The translations under genes and the position numbers were made by a program. The notes beneath the pieces were generated by a model that was given only the letters and a program-made list of their open reading frames with translations, was not told the origin of the DNA and did no database searches. This document shows positions 12,401-27,400 of a DNA stretch of 60,000 bases, piece after piece; position 1 is the stretch's first letter; each line of letters opens with the position of its first letter. Location: assembly GCA_903813345.2 (NCBI GenBank), contig CAIIXF020000012.1:33680572-33740571 (forward strand), read 5' to 3'. Source of the stretch: Owenia fusiformis (Eukaryota; Annelida; Polychaeta; Sabellida; Oweniidae).

Positions 12401-15400
12401 TATGGTATATGTACTGAACTTTAAAACCACTGGAAAATTATAAGGTCAAAGGAGCTTTGAATCAAGGTACCAATCAAGGTACACATCATATTTATCAACA
12501 CTGATGATTACATGTAAGGGATTAAATCCTAATTCTATTGATCAGGTTATTTGATGGGATTATTATTTTTGAAACTCTCTGATCTAACTAAATGCATGTA
12601 GTTCATAGCCTGGAGTTCATACATGTTATTACATACATGTAGTTATATATCTTGGCAGAATTTTGAAAATATAATTGTTTTATAGAATTGAACAGATTAC
12701 AGATTTGGTTAGAATGAATTACCCAAACATGGGTATAGTCAAACTTATCCCCGATTTAACAATGATGCAAAAAGCCATCCTTTGATCATTAGTTTAATCA
12801 CAAGTTCGGGTTATGTGGATTATAAAATAAAAGCTCTTAAAGAATAATCCATTGTCATTGAAAATGATACCGGGACACTCATACTTCTCCCGGGATATTT
12901 CTCTTTAAACCAAACTCAATATTTGGAACAAACTCTCTGATAAAACACATTATTCAACCCCCGCCCAATGAATATACTCTTTGTTGTAAAATAAATGTAA
13001 TTGTGCTTATACACAATTTAGCGCTTGTTTCGAGATTCCCTTGCAAAATTAAACCCTGATTCAATCCATTCCTAGCAGAACACCAACCACCAAACGCTGA
13101 AAAAGGACACATCATAAAGTGAAAGGAAACAAAAGTATTATTTTCAAAATGCCAAACAGGCATGTCTTCTTTTATTTTATAGCTGTATTAATTGAATACA
13201 TGTTACAGGGGCGTAGCCAGATTTCAGTCAGGGGGTGCGATCGTCAAAATGATTCGGTTTTCAGTGGGGGGGGGGGGAGTTTCAAGTACAAAGCATTCAA
13301 AGGTCCTTTCTTCTTCTTTCTTTATTGGTTATGGGGGGGGGGGGTGCGATCATTCACCCATCGCACCCCCCCCCCTGGCTACACCTATGTGTTATAACAA
13401 ACGTGACACAATATCAACTATATTTAAGGAATAAAGACCGAGATTTTATGATTTACAGTATGACCAAAACATTTATTCTGTTCATTGTCAAAAGACCGAA
13501 ATCGCGTAGCGATTGAGGTCTTTGTCAATGGCCAGAATAAAATTTGAGGTCATATATCTGACATACATCATAAAATCGAGGTCTTTGTTACGATTCTAAT
13601 ATGATAAACACAGACAAAAAAAATATTTGCATTTATGAATTTTAGCGGTCATACATATTCCAACTTTTCTAGTTATTGTGACCATTGCATGGGCTTTCAA
13701 CTAGAAAAAGCCCATGTTGTGACGTCACGTATCATTTTAGAATTAAAATTATATATTCTAAGTGGCTTATTAAGCACCAGATTAATAATGATCAATCATT
13801 CATTCCTTTTCAATCCTACGTCAAACATTCTGGTACGCCATGACCCCTCTTATCTGCCGTTTGCGTTTGGAAGGATAAAGACAAAGGTGGCGCGGCTATA
13901 TCGCGATATACGTCAAATCTTTATGACATTTCCCTTCACCAGGGCCTACAACAATATTCTTAACACCACTTATTAACCGATGCATGCATCAAGGGGTAGA
14001 CATCATTCAAAAGCCATAATTATAACTGGGTCGGTCGGGGGAAGGTTTGCATACAATGCAATTTCTAAATGCAAGCTCATTTTCACATATGCACATATAA
14101 TTAATAAAGTTGATTCCTTGGGTTTATAAGCGTAACAAGGGGAGCGAGGGGTTCGCACATCCTCCCCACAAGATATAAAATAAAATACATTAGGTAGATG
14201 AAGAAAAGAGCGTTAAAATGATTTTTAGTTTGAAGCTTGCATCATTTTTGTAAACATTCAAAACAAATCTTTTTTGCCTCCCTTATGTCACGACTGAAAA
14301 ACGCAAATATTTTGGCGATTACACCCCCCCCCCCCCCCCACTGAAAGCTGGCTACGGCCCTGGGGTTTTATCAAAAACTATATCATTAACATTTTATCAT
14401 TATGCAGGAAATCCAAATTGGTAAATATGTTGCATTTATTGAAGGAATTCCACTGTAAAATATATATGAATGTTTGATATGAATATGAATACATCCATAC
14501 TCTCAATATCCATTCTTTTGATAAAAGATGTTGTTTCAAAGGCAATTGAAAACTTTAATCTAACCAAATCATTAAAGCATTTCTAATTGCTAATTATGTG
14601 TATCAACACTTCGATTACACCTCAGCCGGAGATTAAATCTTAATAATTTGATCAAAGGGATTGTAATTTTCCCCAATTCTCTTATCTATGTTGCTATGTG
14701 TATACTCGTTATATTGTGTCCGGTATGTGTTGATAAACCAAAGATATGTTTTTTTTTGGATATCAACATTCAGAAAAAAAGTGTAATATACCATTCTAGA
14801 TACTTTTGTTACATCCTTCATAGCAGGGTTAGAAAACTCAAACGGATACCAGTTTTGATTATATGGTAATGTTAATATAGGCCAGTCGCTCGGCAGGTCA
14901 GAGAAATGTCGGTTCTTGTGCCATGCTCACCTACACGGGAATTTTAAAAATGCAAATACAAGTGTATCATTCGTATCACCCACACGGGAAATTTGAAATG
15001 TAATTTACGAGTGCATTATCCGTAGTTGGCGTAGTCAACATAATATCATGTAGTTAGTTCAATAAAATACCCGTAGCAGACGTAGATATACATACGGTGG
15101 ATCCTATGGTGTGTATGTATACCTATAGACTCATGTTTTGATGTAGCAAGTGTAGTAGGCGTAGTAAACATACTATGGTGTGGTTATTTTCAATAAAATA
15201 CCTGTAGCAGACGTACAGATGTACCTAGGGTGGACCCTACAGTGTGTATGTATACCTATAGACTTACGTTTTGATGTAGCAAGCGTAGTTGGCGTAGTAA
15301 ACATACTAGCAGACGTAGACATACGTAGGGTGGGCCCTACAGTGTGCATGCATACCTATAGACCTCTGTTTTGGTGTAGCAAGCGTAGTTGGCGTAGTCA

Positions 15401-18400
15401 ACATACTATCATGTGGTTATTTGCAATAAAATACCCGTAGCAGACGTAGCTATTCCTAGGGTGGACCATGACAGTGTGTATGTATACCTAGAGACCAATG
15501 TTTTGGTGTAGCAAGCGTAGTTGGCGTAGTCAACATACTATCATGTGGTTATTTTCAATAAAATACCCGTAGCAGACGTAGCTATACCTAGGGTGGACCA
15601 TGAGAGTGTGTATGTATACCTATAGACCAATGTTTTGGTGTAGCAAGCGTAGTTGGCGTAGTCAACACACTATTATGTGGTTATTTGGAATAAAATACCC
15701 GTAGCAGACGTAGCTATACCTAGGGTGGACCATGCCAGTGTGTATGTATACCTATAGACCAATGTTTTGGTGTAGCAAGCGTAGTTGGCGTAGTCAACAT
15801 ACTATCATGTGGTTATTTTCAATAAAATACCCGTAGCAGACGTAGCTATACCTAGGGTGGACCATGACAGTGTGTATGTATACCTATAGACCACTGATTT
15901 GGTGTAGCAAGCGTAGTTGGCGTAGTCAACATACTATCATGTGGTTATTTGCAATAAAATACCCGTAGCAGACGTAGCTATACCTAGATTGGACCATGAC
16001 AGTGTGTATGTATACCTAGAGACCAATGTTTTGGTGTAGCAAGCGTAGTTGGCGTAGTCAACATACTATCATGTGGTTATTTTCAATAAAATACCCGTAG
16101 CAGACGTAGCTATACCTAGGGTGGAGCATGACAGTGTGTATGTATACCTATAGACCAATGTTTTGGTGTAGCAAGCGTAGTTGGCGTTGTCAACATACTA
16201 TGATGTGGTTATGTTCAAAAAATACCTGTAGCAGACGTAGTTATACCTAGTCTGGACCCTACAGGGTGTATGCTTGTTTTGGTGTAGCAAGCGTAGTTTG
16301 CGTAGTCAGCATACTATGATCTGGTTATTTTCAATAAAATACCCGTAGCAGACGTAGGTACACCTAGGGTGGGCCCTACAGTGTGTATGCATACCTATAG
16401 ACTCATGTTTTGGTGTAGTTGGCGTAGTCAACATACCATACTATACTGGGCTTATTTTCAATAAAATACCCGTAGCAGACGTAGCTATACCAAGCATGGA
16501 CCATGACATACCTGTATACTCCTTCTTATGTGTAGCAAGCGTAGTTGTATCTTGAACATAATGTACGTTGTCAATTCTAATGTACGTTGTCTCAATGCTC
16601 GTACCTCAATTCACAGTTAACCCTAATAGTAATGCAGGCAAAGTATTTTTCATCACGTTAACTTGGAAATTAGAGCGGGGGGTGTCAGATGCATGTCATA
16701 TTGAAACTTAACAATTACAGTCAGTTTACACTTGACACAAGTTGCCGCTCCCTCATCGTCAGGTTATAATTATTGTGATTTGCACCTAGAACGCATCCGA
16801 CACCTTATAATTCAGTTATATTGCAAGTACGAAGCACGGATGTGGTATTTTTCTTGTACGATAAATAAAATTCCTCGCAAAAAGTCTGTAATGACTGCGG
16901 GTCATTTTTAAACGTTATTTCTAGAGTTGATTATGCAACCAAGTGGCTCGATGCAGTAATCGCTAGCACTGAGATTGGATTGAATAGTGTATTAAAATGC
17001 TAGTCAACGTGTTTGATAACTTTGATTGGACACTTTAGATATTTAGCTTATTAATTTTGTATATATATAGTGTTCACTGTCCATCCATTGAGACACAAGA
17101 GTGTGTTATTGTCTGTACGCGTGGATATAATTTATAAGTTTACACTCATCGTCAAAATCCTGTCTTTTTATACGTTTTAAACTTATATCTCAATTAAAAC
17201 GTTCATAACATGTATTTCATGTATAATTCACTCGTCCGTGTTATGAAGCACGTTAAAGGGTCTTATAGCTACGTCTGCTACGGGTATTTTATTGAAACTA
17301 ACCACATCATAGTATGTACTGTGTTGACTACGCCAACTACGCTTGCTACACCAAAATATGAGTGTATAGGTATACACACACACTGCCATGGTTCACTGTG
17401 GGTATAGCTACGTCTGCTACGGGTATTTTATTGGAAATAACCACATCATAGTATGTTGACTTCGCCAACTACGCTTGCTACACCAAAACATTGGTCTCTA
17501 GGTATACATACACACTGTCATGGTCCACCCTAGGTATAGCTACGTCTGCTACGGGTATTTTATTGAAAATAACCACATGATAGTATGTTGACTACGCCAA
17601 CTACGCTTGCTACACCAAAACATTGGTCTATAGGTATACATACACACTGGCATGGTCCACCCTAGGGATAGCTACGTCTGCTACGGGTATTTTATTGAAA
17701 ATAACCACATGATAATATGTTGACTACGCCAACTACGCTTGCTACACCAAAACATTGGTCTATAGGTATACATACACACTCTCATGGTCCACCCTAGGTA
17801 TAGCTACGTCTGCTACGGGTATTTTATTGAAAATAACCACATGATAGTATGTTGACTACGCCAACTACGCTTGCTACACCAAAACATTGGTCTATAGGCA
17901 TACATACACACTGTCATGGTCCACCCTAGGTATAGCTACGTCTGCTACGGGTATTTTATTGCAAATAACCACATGATAGTATGTTGACTACGCCAACTAC
18001 GCTTGCTACACCAAATCATTGGTCTATAGGTATACATACACACTGGCATGGTCCACCCTACGTATAGCTACGTCTGCTACGGGTATATGATTGAAAATGA
18101 CCACTTCATAGTATGTTGACTACGCCAACTACGCTTGCTACACAAAAACATTGGTCTATAGGTATACACACACACTGCCATGGTGTACCCTGGGTACAGC
18201 TACGTCTGCTACGAGTATTTGATTGAAAATGACCACTTCATAGTATGTACTGTGTTGACTACGCCAACTACGCCTGATACACCAAAACATGAGTCTATAG
18301 GTATACATATACTCTGTAGGGTCACCTTATGTACAACTACGTCTGCTACGGGTATTTAATTGAACAAAAACAGTATAGTATGTTTAATACGCCAACTACG

Positions 18401-21400
18401 CTTGCTACACCCAAACATGAGTCTATAGGTATACCACACACTGCCATGGTGTACCCTGGGTATAGCTACGTCTGCTACGAGTATTTTATTGAAAATGACC
18501 ACTTCATAGTATGTACTGTGTTGACTACGCCAACTACGCCTGCTACACCAAAACATGAGTCTATAGGTATACACATACACTGTAGGGTCACCCTTTGTAC
18601 AACTACGTCTGCTACGGGTATTTAATTGAACAAAAACAGTATAGTATGTTTACTACGCCAACTACGCTTGCTACACCTAAACATGAGTCTATAGGTATAC
18701 ACACACACTGCCATGGTGTACCCTGGGTACAGCTACGTCTGCTACGGATATTTTATTGAAAATGACCACTTCATAGTATGTACTGTGTTGACTTCGCCAA
18801 CTACGCCTGCTACACCAAAACATGAGTCTACAGGTATACATACACACTGTAGGGTCACCCTTGTGTACTGCTACGTCTGCTACGTGCATTTATTTGAAGA
18901 AAAACAGTATGGTATGTTTACTACGCCAGCTACGCTTGCTACACGGAAACATGAGTCTGTAGGTATACTCACACACTGTCATGGTTCACCCTAGGCCTAC
19001 GCCAACTACGCTTGCTACACCAAAACATGATCAGGGTACATTGCCGCGTGATTTTACATGTTGGTTGCGCTTTCTACACATGTGCGAGCCTACCAAAGCC
19101 ACATTTGTCTGCATGTTACAGAAATCATCACGAAATATGTTCACCTATCTATGGGATTGTAACATGGGCATGTTATATTGATACATGTCAAGTAGGTGAT
19201 CACCGCACACGTGCCGAAATGTCTTTACTTTTGTTTTTCTGCGCATGATTTTTGAGCTTCTACTTCCGGAAATGATCGATGATTTATTTGCTCTAAAATC
19301 ACCCCTAAATAGTCACCGATGAATACAATTCCTATAAGATACGTCTTAAGAATGAATTGAAGCATATTTTAAGCCCAAATATTTGTAAATATATCGATCG
19401 TATCAAGTGTGGTTGGCGATCAAAAAAAGATTTCGAAAAATCGAGACTTGTTTTTTATGTTCGTCGATGTTTTAAGTGGAACAGAAATTATTTTTTCACA
19501 GAAACATAGCAACAAGCCCAATGAATCAGAATAACTTGGAAAAACATCCTCATTTCAGATGGCCCGGCTATGATACGCTTTTTCCCTCGGATATTTTATC
19601 ATTTTTCGAAAAATCCAATATGGCGGCCGACGAAGAAAGTGAGAACAACCCGATTAAGAATTTTTTTCCTGAATAACTTCTCCAATCTGCGTTTAATTTA
19701 ATGATTAGAGGAACACTTTATACAGGATAGGGTACGCATTGTTATTTTAACACTGAAGATAATGAAAACGCCAGAATATAGACAGTTGAACTGTGTCGAA
19801 TGCCTTCTGAAAGTCAAAGTATGCCTTGTTTTCTTTCTTCAAATCATGGGCTTTCAAGAGATTACAATGTATTCTTGCAGGTCTAGGATCAGAATAATAT
19901 TTTCCCCAACATATTGGTTTTCAAGTCGCAGAGTAGTCCTGTTTGATCATATTGAATACTTTTTTTGTAATACTGATATGATTTTTACTGCTATGATCTA
20001 AAATTAATTAAAATAATTATGATTATAATTTAGCGATATTTGTAACTTTTTTACAGGGCACGCAAGAAATCAGCATTATCAATAAAGTTAATATTATCGA
20101 TGGTACTGATAATTTTGATAGTATTCCTATTAGCAATAAATTCGATAATTATCAATAATCGACAAGTTATCAAAATTATCTGCTATTGTCTGATAATTCT
20201 AAATTCACTTTGTCCATTTCTTATAAACTGAATAACTTGGGCTTCGGGCAAAATAGATTTTTCAGATTTAGACAAAATCATCAGATTGAGTAAAACTTTT
20301 ATCAATTTTGATAAAAACTCTGATTGAAATAACATTGGCTCTGGAAAATAAGGAAGTAAAAGTGACTTCCATACCAACCTCAACCAATGAGATCTACATG
20401 AACTTTTTAGATGATCAGATATTGTCTTGTCAGAAGTTCAGAACTCCAAATGGTATTTAGTCTTGGCCCTAGACCATGGTTATTCACAAATAATGGAAAC
20501 TATAGAGGACTATACACCAACCATGTCAACAGCTAGTACTTTGTCTATCATATGGGTCATGTCTACATTCATCACTGGGCCTACAGTCCAATCTAACTAG
20601 TTTTTTCCAATGATTTATGATCAGCATAAGTTACAACACAGCAGGATTTAGTTTCAATAGAATTATAATTGTAAAAATATATTAACAGTATAAGTTTCAT
20701 GAAAAATAAATACATAGAGATATTTCCATATGCTGACGATAAATGAAAAATCTAGTCATACATTTGGGTCCCCAAAATTCAACTTAAATATAGATTAGTT
20801 TATATAAAAAAGTAATATATTTATATTGAAACATCATTAAGTAAGTCAAATATGACTTTCAATTAAAACAGGTCAATAGCATATAAAACATGAAAAAACT
20901 AAATAATTGCACTATTTAAGTTTGATAGGCTTTGTATCTGGTGAATAACAAATAATCTGTTCCAACACATCATCATTTCCCTCTCTGATATGTTCTTTGC
21001 ACCAAATGTTCTCATACTAAAGCAATATTAAAAAATTTTTTGGTTTGCTATATTAAATATCTTGATTGATCATTGAATCTACACATATTGACCATATTCT
21101 TCACTTGCATAAATACTTTCAAGAACCCATTGCATGGATGTCATTTTGCATCTGATCCTCTAATTACTCTTATAATGATTACAAATGCAAAATACTTCCA
21201 TGTCGATAAACATATTTGTGTAGTTACACATTGTCGAAACAATTTATTGAACAAACCTATTGTAGGAGCTTACTGCAAAACTATTGCTATAAGTAGTAGC
21301 TTCTTTATAACTTTTTCTTTAAGAATGAGTAAACAGCACCTCTCTTTTTTGTGCAATGGAATTTGGATAGGTATACAAGTAAAGAATGATTGATATATAA

Positions 21401-24400
21401 ACAGTTCAGTTTTTTAAAGTCCATGTCATAGTTGTAATCACTCAATTCTTATTCTGCTGTTCAGTATACTTGTTGCATCTCATTAGACTTGTTGTCTTGC
21501 ATTTCAGTAACTGGAAAAACAACATACTGATTTGGGTGATACTTGAAATGACAGAATATGCTTTAATAAGTTTTCAGGAAATGTTCTGATAAATGAATTT
21601 TATCACTGACAGGCTTAATTATTCTCAAAAAATTATCTGATACATAGTCTAATGGATAATATTATAGTATACAACAAAATTTAATCAAATTTATTTAGGA
21701 AACTGCATTTTTTGCTACAAAAACTATAATAGACTTTTTAGAATAAAGAAGATAAGAATAAAGACTAAAATGGAATGCTGATAGCACAATCTTGTTTCAA
21801 GCATTCTATCATTTTGTGTCCATTTTTGTACTCCTTTCATAGAATTTCTTTAGAATTGACAAACTGACCGAAGTATATTTAATGTTCATATTTTAACTAG
21901 CAGGCATATTCACCTTGCACTCAGCAGAGATGTTAAAAGCAGCCCCTCAGCACTCTGTACACAGCAGCTGGATCTTCAGCCCCAAATGCAACACAGTATG
22001 CATCTCAGCAATGGTTAAAGCATAGCTGAAAATGAACGCTATACTGATGAAACACCACGTGAAATAAAGCATAGTACATGGAGTAGAAGCATCATCACAG
22101 GCACAAATTCACTAGACATTGACTTATTTTGACTCGTATCTAAAATGAAACTGGGGATATGTGAAATGCCCATGAATAGTGCTTTTTCTCATTTTGCCTC
22201 ACTTATTTTTGGATCCTGGCTACACCCCTGCACTTTACATCAATCGCTATGTATCACTAATTCCTATTCAATTTCAGGGGAAGACCTGTACCATTATTTA
22301 GAAAAACAGTATTCAAATTTGCAAATTTTGGGAAATTTCAATTTCACTGCCACTTTCCAGATTTCACAAATTTAACTTTCACTTTTCTCTCTTCAATGGA
22401 TACAATACAAATGAAAAATCATGTAAAATAAAGCCAAGTAGAAGCATCATTTGCCATTGGTACAGGCACAAGTTAAACATGTATTTTATATTCACTGCAC
22501 TAGATATTGTATTTGAAATGAAACTCTGAATACGTAAAACTTGTTTTCTCAATTTCTCTCACTATTTTGGGATCCTGGCTACACCTCTGCACTTTACATA
22601 AATCACTATGTATCACTGTTTTCCCCAGATTAGTGGTAGGTTATTTCAGAAGATCAAAAGTATTCTCCCAGTATATTTTGACGCAATGCAATTCTGCGAA
22701 TCTTGAGGAATCAAAATTTCACTGCCATGAATTTTGCAGATTTCATTAGTTTAAATTTCACTATGCTCTGAATCACAAAGATTTGTAAACCTACCTTTCG
22801 ACCTTCACATTTTAAATACTAGGATAATGGAATATTTACCTTGCACTCAGCATATATGTTCAAAGACAAGCAGTCCCTCAGCACACTGTACACAGCAACT
22901 GGATCTTGGGCTCCATAATGCAACACAGCTTGAATCCTAGCATTGGTCAAAGCATATCTGAAAATGAATACTATATCTATGAAACATCATGTAAAATAAA
23001 CCATCAGTGGAAGCATCATTTGCAGTTGGTACAGGCACATATTACATGTATTGTATATTCACTATAGATATTGACTCTTGAGTCAACTTGATCCTTAAAA
23101 TGAAACTGAATATTTTAAAGTCTTATGAAAGTGAATTTTTTTGATTTGCCTCACTTATTTTTGTATCCTGACTACACCCCTGTACTTAACATCAATCAGT
23201 GTAACACCAATTTCCATTCAATTTGAGGAAAGTCCTGTTTCTCCCAGGTCTTAGTTGTAAGTTATTTTGGAAAAAAAAACAATATTGTTTTCCCTGTATA
23301 CAGTATGTTTGAAGCAATTCAATGTTGCAAATTATGAGAAATCACAATTTCACTGACATAAGTTTTGCAAATTTCAAAAGCTAAAATTTGACTTGGCCTA
23401 TTCTTTGAATCTTCAAGATTTTTAAACCTAAGTAACCCTTAGACTCCCTGAAGTTTTAAAAGTAATGCCTATGGCACAAGCAATAGTTCAATAATGTACA
23501 GTAATCAAATTGTATAGTACACAGTGTATAAATATTACACCGGGGCTTTATTAGGCAAATATCGCCACAATTATCTTTTGCGATTTTACCATTATTGGGA
23601 GTCGAGTGTAATTAATTGCATGCAAAAAAAAAATACTGGGAGTAGAGCAACTGATTATAATGGGGTTGCCATATAGGTTTGAATCGCAATGGTCCAAATC
23701 CGATTGGCTCAAATCCCATTGGTCCATATCCCAATGGTTCAATTCTAAGTTGTCAGAATTAATGCAATTTTATACCACCATTGGTATTTGGGTGAAATTA
23801 AATTGCATGCAAAAAATAAAAATGGTACAGCAACTGATTATAATAGGGTTGCCACATTGGTTCGAATCGCAATGGTCTGAATCTGATTGGTTCGAATCAC
23901 ATGGGTCCATACACCAATGATCCGATTCAAAGTTGTCTGAATTTCAGTTGTCAGAATTCAATCCCACAGGCCCAGGAACATGTACCGGATTTTCTCGCAT
24001 ATACGCCCCCCTAAATTTAGGCCCATGGGCCAAAAATCGAATGTAGTACGCTTATACGCCCATGGGCCTATAAAAAATGACTATTTATTGATTTTTTAAA
24101 ATAAATTCAAGAGTATTTTGTCACTGGCAGATCGTTCTGTTGTTACTTTGTTTCAACATTAAGATCAACGCTGTGCCGTTAGTGGCAGTGGTGGATCGTT
24201 CTGTTGTTACTTTGTTTCAACAGTCCAAGGTTATAGGTGACATTTCCTTTATAGGCTAATTCTTACAAAACATGCGGTAGGACTACAACAGTAGGTACGA
24301 TATTCATCAGCTCTTCTCATCTTTACGCCCACTGGGCCAAAAATCGAAAGTAGTACACTTATACGCCCATGGGCGAAAAATAAGAGGTAAAATAACAGAC

Positions 24401-27400
24401 GAAATTACCCCTTCTTTCAATTATACGCCCAGGTCTTATATGCGAGAAAATCCGGTATGAAAAAATCAAGTCAAGTTCCCGGCTCTTTTCAAATTTTTGT
24501 ACATGTCGCTCCGGGCCTAGCTATGGAATCCCATGTGTCCGAAACCCAATCGTCCGGAATCCAGTCTCCAAATCTCAATGGTCATGATTATCACAAATCT
24601 GCTCAGGCCCGTAGCCAGGGCGGGGGGGGGGAGGGTTCGGGGGGTTCGGGCGAACCCCCCCCCTGGCCAAAATTTCTTTCAAAATCATGCAGTTTTTCAC
24701 CATTCTGACTATTTTTTGAGTGATTTTTGGCCAAATTTGCAAAAGTGAACCCCCTAGAATTTTTTGGAAAAGTGAACCCCCCTTGGAAAATTCTGGGTAC
24801 GGGCCTGCTGCTCTCACTGACACAAACAGACCAAAATGAATAACTGTGACATGATACAGGTAAGGCTTGATACAATTCAAAGAGTCTACACTGCATGCAC
24901 ACATTACTACTATTAGATTTTACAAAAAATTACCTTCAAAATGTAGTCGATATCAGTAACCAGCTATAAGTCAACATTAATCGCCCCAAGACAGTGTTAC
25001 ACCTAAAATAAACACAAATAAAAAAAAATTATGATGGAATTCATCATTATTTTTCATATATTTCCTAGAAATATTCGATAATTCCTGAAACCGGAAGTTG
25101 GGTTACCTCCGATTATATGTTAAATATCGCTACATTGACCGGGGGAACATTAATTCTGTTTTAAATTACAAAAAATACGATTTATTTTGAAGAAAATCAA
25201 GTCAACATTCAGCCCCAATCTTTAATGGCCCGGTTGTGATACGCTTTTGCAGACTTACCCTAAATCTATCACTCAAAACGTACCAGCCTTCTTTGAGCCT
25301 TCTAAAAACTTATTTCCCGTCGAAGAAAAATAATGTTCTATACACCAAAATGTCGAGAAAAGACTCGTTTTTGAAACTAAAATGGAACGACATTAGTTCC
25401 TTGTATGGGGTGGGTCATGCCTCCAAAAGAGAGAGCTCTCTCGAGAAATCTCGCGGAGTCTCGTTAGACGATTCCCCGGGAAATTCAAGCGTGATTTGAA
25501 AATTAAATTTTCTTATTTAGTGTAGCGCGCAGCTGGCCTGCGTATCAGCTGAGGCAGCATGGTTTAAATAATTGGTTGAACTGGAGGAGGGGGGGGGGTG
25601 ACAAGGGGACATTATCAAGGTAGTTCACAGGGGCGGACTTAGACATTGGCAAGGGGGTTAGGACATACTCTGGAAAACGGTCTTCTTTTAGGCTCTTGAA
25701 ACACTTTTGCACAGATCTTTTCGGCAATATAAGACCCGTTTGTTTGAAAATAATGTTGCCTAAACTAAGGCCTAAACGTGGCTATACAGAAGTAAATATT
25801 GTATTTCATGAATTCTAAAACAATTCCTAAACATCAACCGTAATCATGGTGATCCGCAGTTGTAAAAACAGTTCAAAGAAATAGACGGATTGTTAAATAA
25901 TTATTATCTTATTTTACACATGTTACTTAAAGACAGAGCCTCCACTATAAAAGCAGCTTGACCAGTAAAAATGGAGTCATTCTAAATTTGAAAATATTAG
26001 GAATATGAAAAATTCTAATCAAGAGGAATAATTTTGATTTTATGTTAGTTGTAGCCAACAGATCACCATAAAAATTGTCACAGATGTTTATGAATACATC
26101 CTCCTTGCAATCTATTAATCAATTATCGCAATTATGCATTACTTTTTTAGAAATCCTTATTTGAAAATTGGTAATTTTTTTAATTAAGAGGAGTGGCCTA
26201 ATTCAAATTTCAACCAATGAGGTGAGGTATTCAGGGTCACATGATGTAAAGTTTGTTTGTAAATCTTTCAAAAGCACATGTTATTAGTACTATTTCAATA
26301 AAACATAATTCATACTACTGTTAATCATAAGAAATGTGTCATTTACTTACCTACATATGGTATATTAAAGATATGACTCCAAAGACATTATATAATTACA
26401 AAATCCAATGTATTTGGCTTGATGTAAAAGACTTCAAGATAACTGTATACTGTTCCAAAGACTTGCGATTACTGCAATGTACTTGGCCATGGTTCACTTG
26501 GCTAACATTGATATAAGAAACTCATCTATTGCCTTTTCTAGAGTTTGATGATTTTACAAAAGTTTCTTTTTGCTCAAACTTGCTTTTACGAGTACTTTCG
26601 GCAAGTCAATGTGAAGATAGCTTTGTCTTTAATTTATTGTTTCATATTCTGTTAGTTCAATCTTGAACATCAGCACTCTATTTGTCTGATGGTTGAGACA
26701 TGTTCACTGTATAATGACTGTGTAGGAATGGGGTCTCCTGAACAACACAAGGACAAATTCACTATTTTTGATGTTCCATTTGTCCAAAAACCTGTTTACA
26801 AAGGTTTTTACCCTAGAGAAAATTTATAAGAACGGGTCTCATATGGAACAACCCTAGGAAATGGGACATTATCTCTTACCATTTGCATATGGTTACATAA
26901 ATATAAAAGATCATCAATTTCAAATTTGGAGACACCCTGGTACAACATGGTAATAGAGGTTGCAAAGTGCAGAATTATTGCATAAATGAAGGGCATGACT
27001 TAGTGCAACCCTTTGTGGTAGGTAGGGACCAGATGAAAGAACCAATACAAGTTTTCAATTATACAGAATTTCCCATACATTTCAAGCTTTTGTGCTGGTA
27101 TCTACATTTAATTCTTGAAATGACCCCAAAAGCAATTGCTTTATGATATCAAATTTAGATGTTAGGGATTATTAGAACATGAATCAATTTACCTAAAGGA
27201 GACCTACATTTACTTTACATACATTAACTGGAAAATCTATGTAGCAAGCATAACAAAATGTATGAAGACTCTTGGTTAAAAAATGTTGGTCAATTGCTAT
27301 CATTCAGTTCATGTTCACTGACTGTAAAGTATGATATTATAACATGTGCTTTTGTTATGTTTATAAACATAAATATTATCCCATAAAGCATCACTATTAG

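Noticed and set aside
13635-13976. 113-codon plus-strand frame
   Set aside because: No domain, no splice support, and it runs into the boundary of repeat element B copy 2.
18329-18994. Open frames on both strands through the 134-bp array
   Set aside because: Repeat artefacts with no conserved start, splice context or domain.
24934-24963. Ten-codon minus-strand candidate exon (LVTDIDYILK)
   Set aside because: Flanked by plausible AG and GT, but its phase does not join the exon at 22840-22957, and it is too short to support alone.
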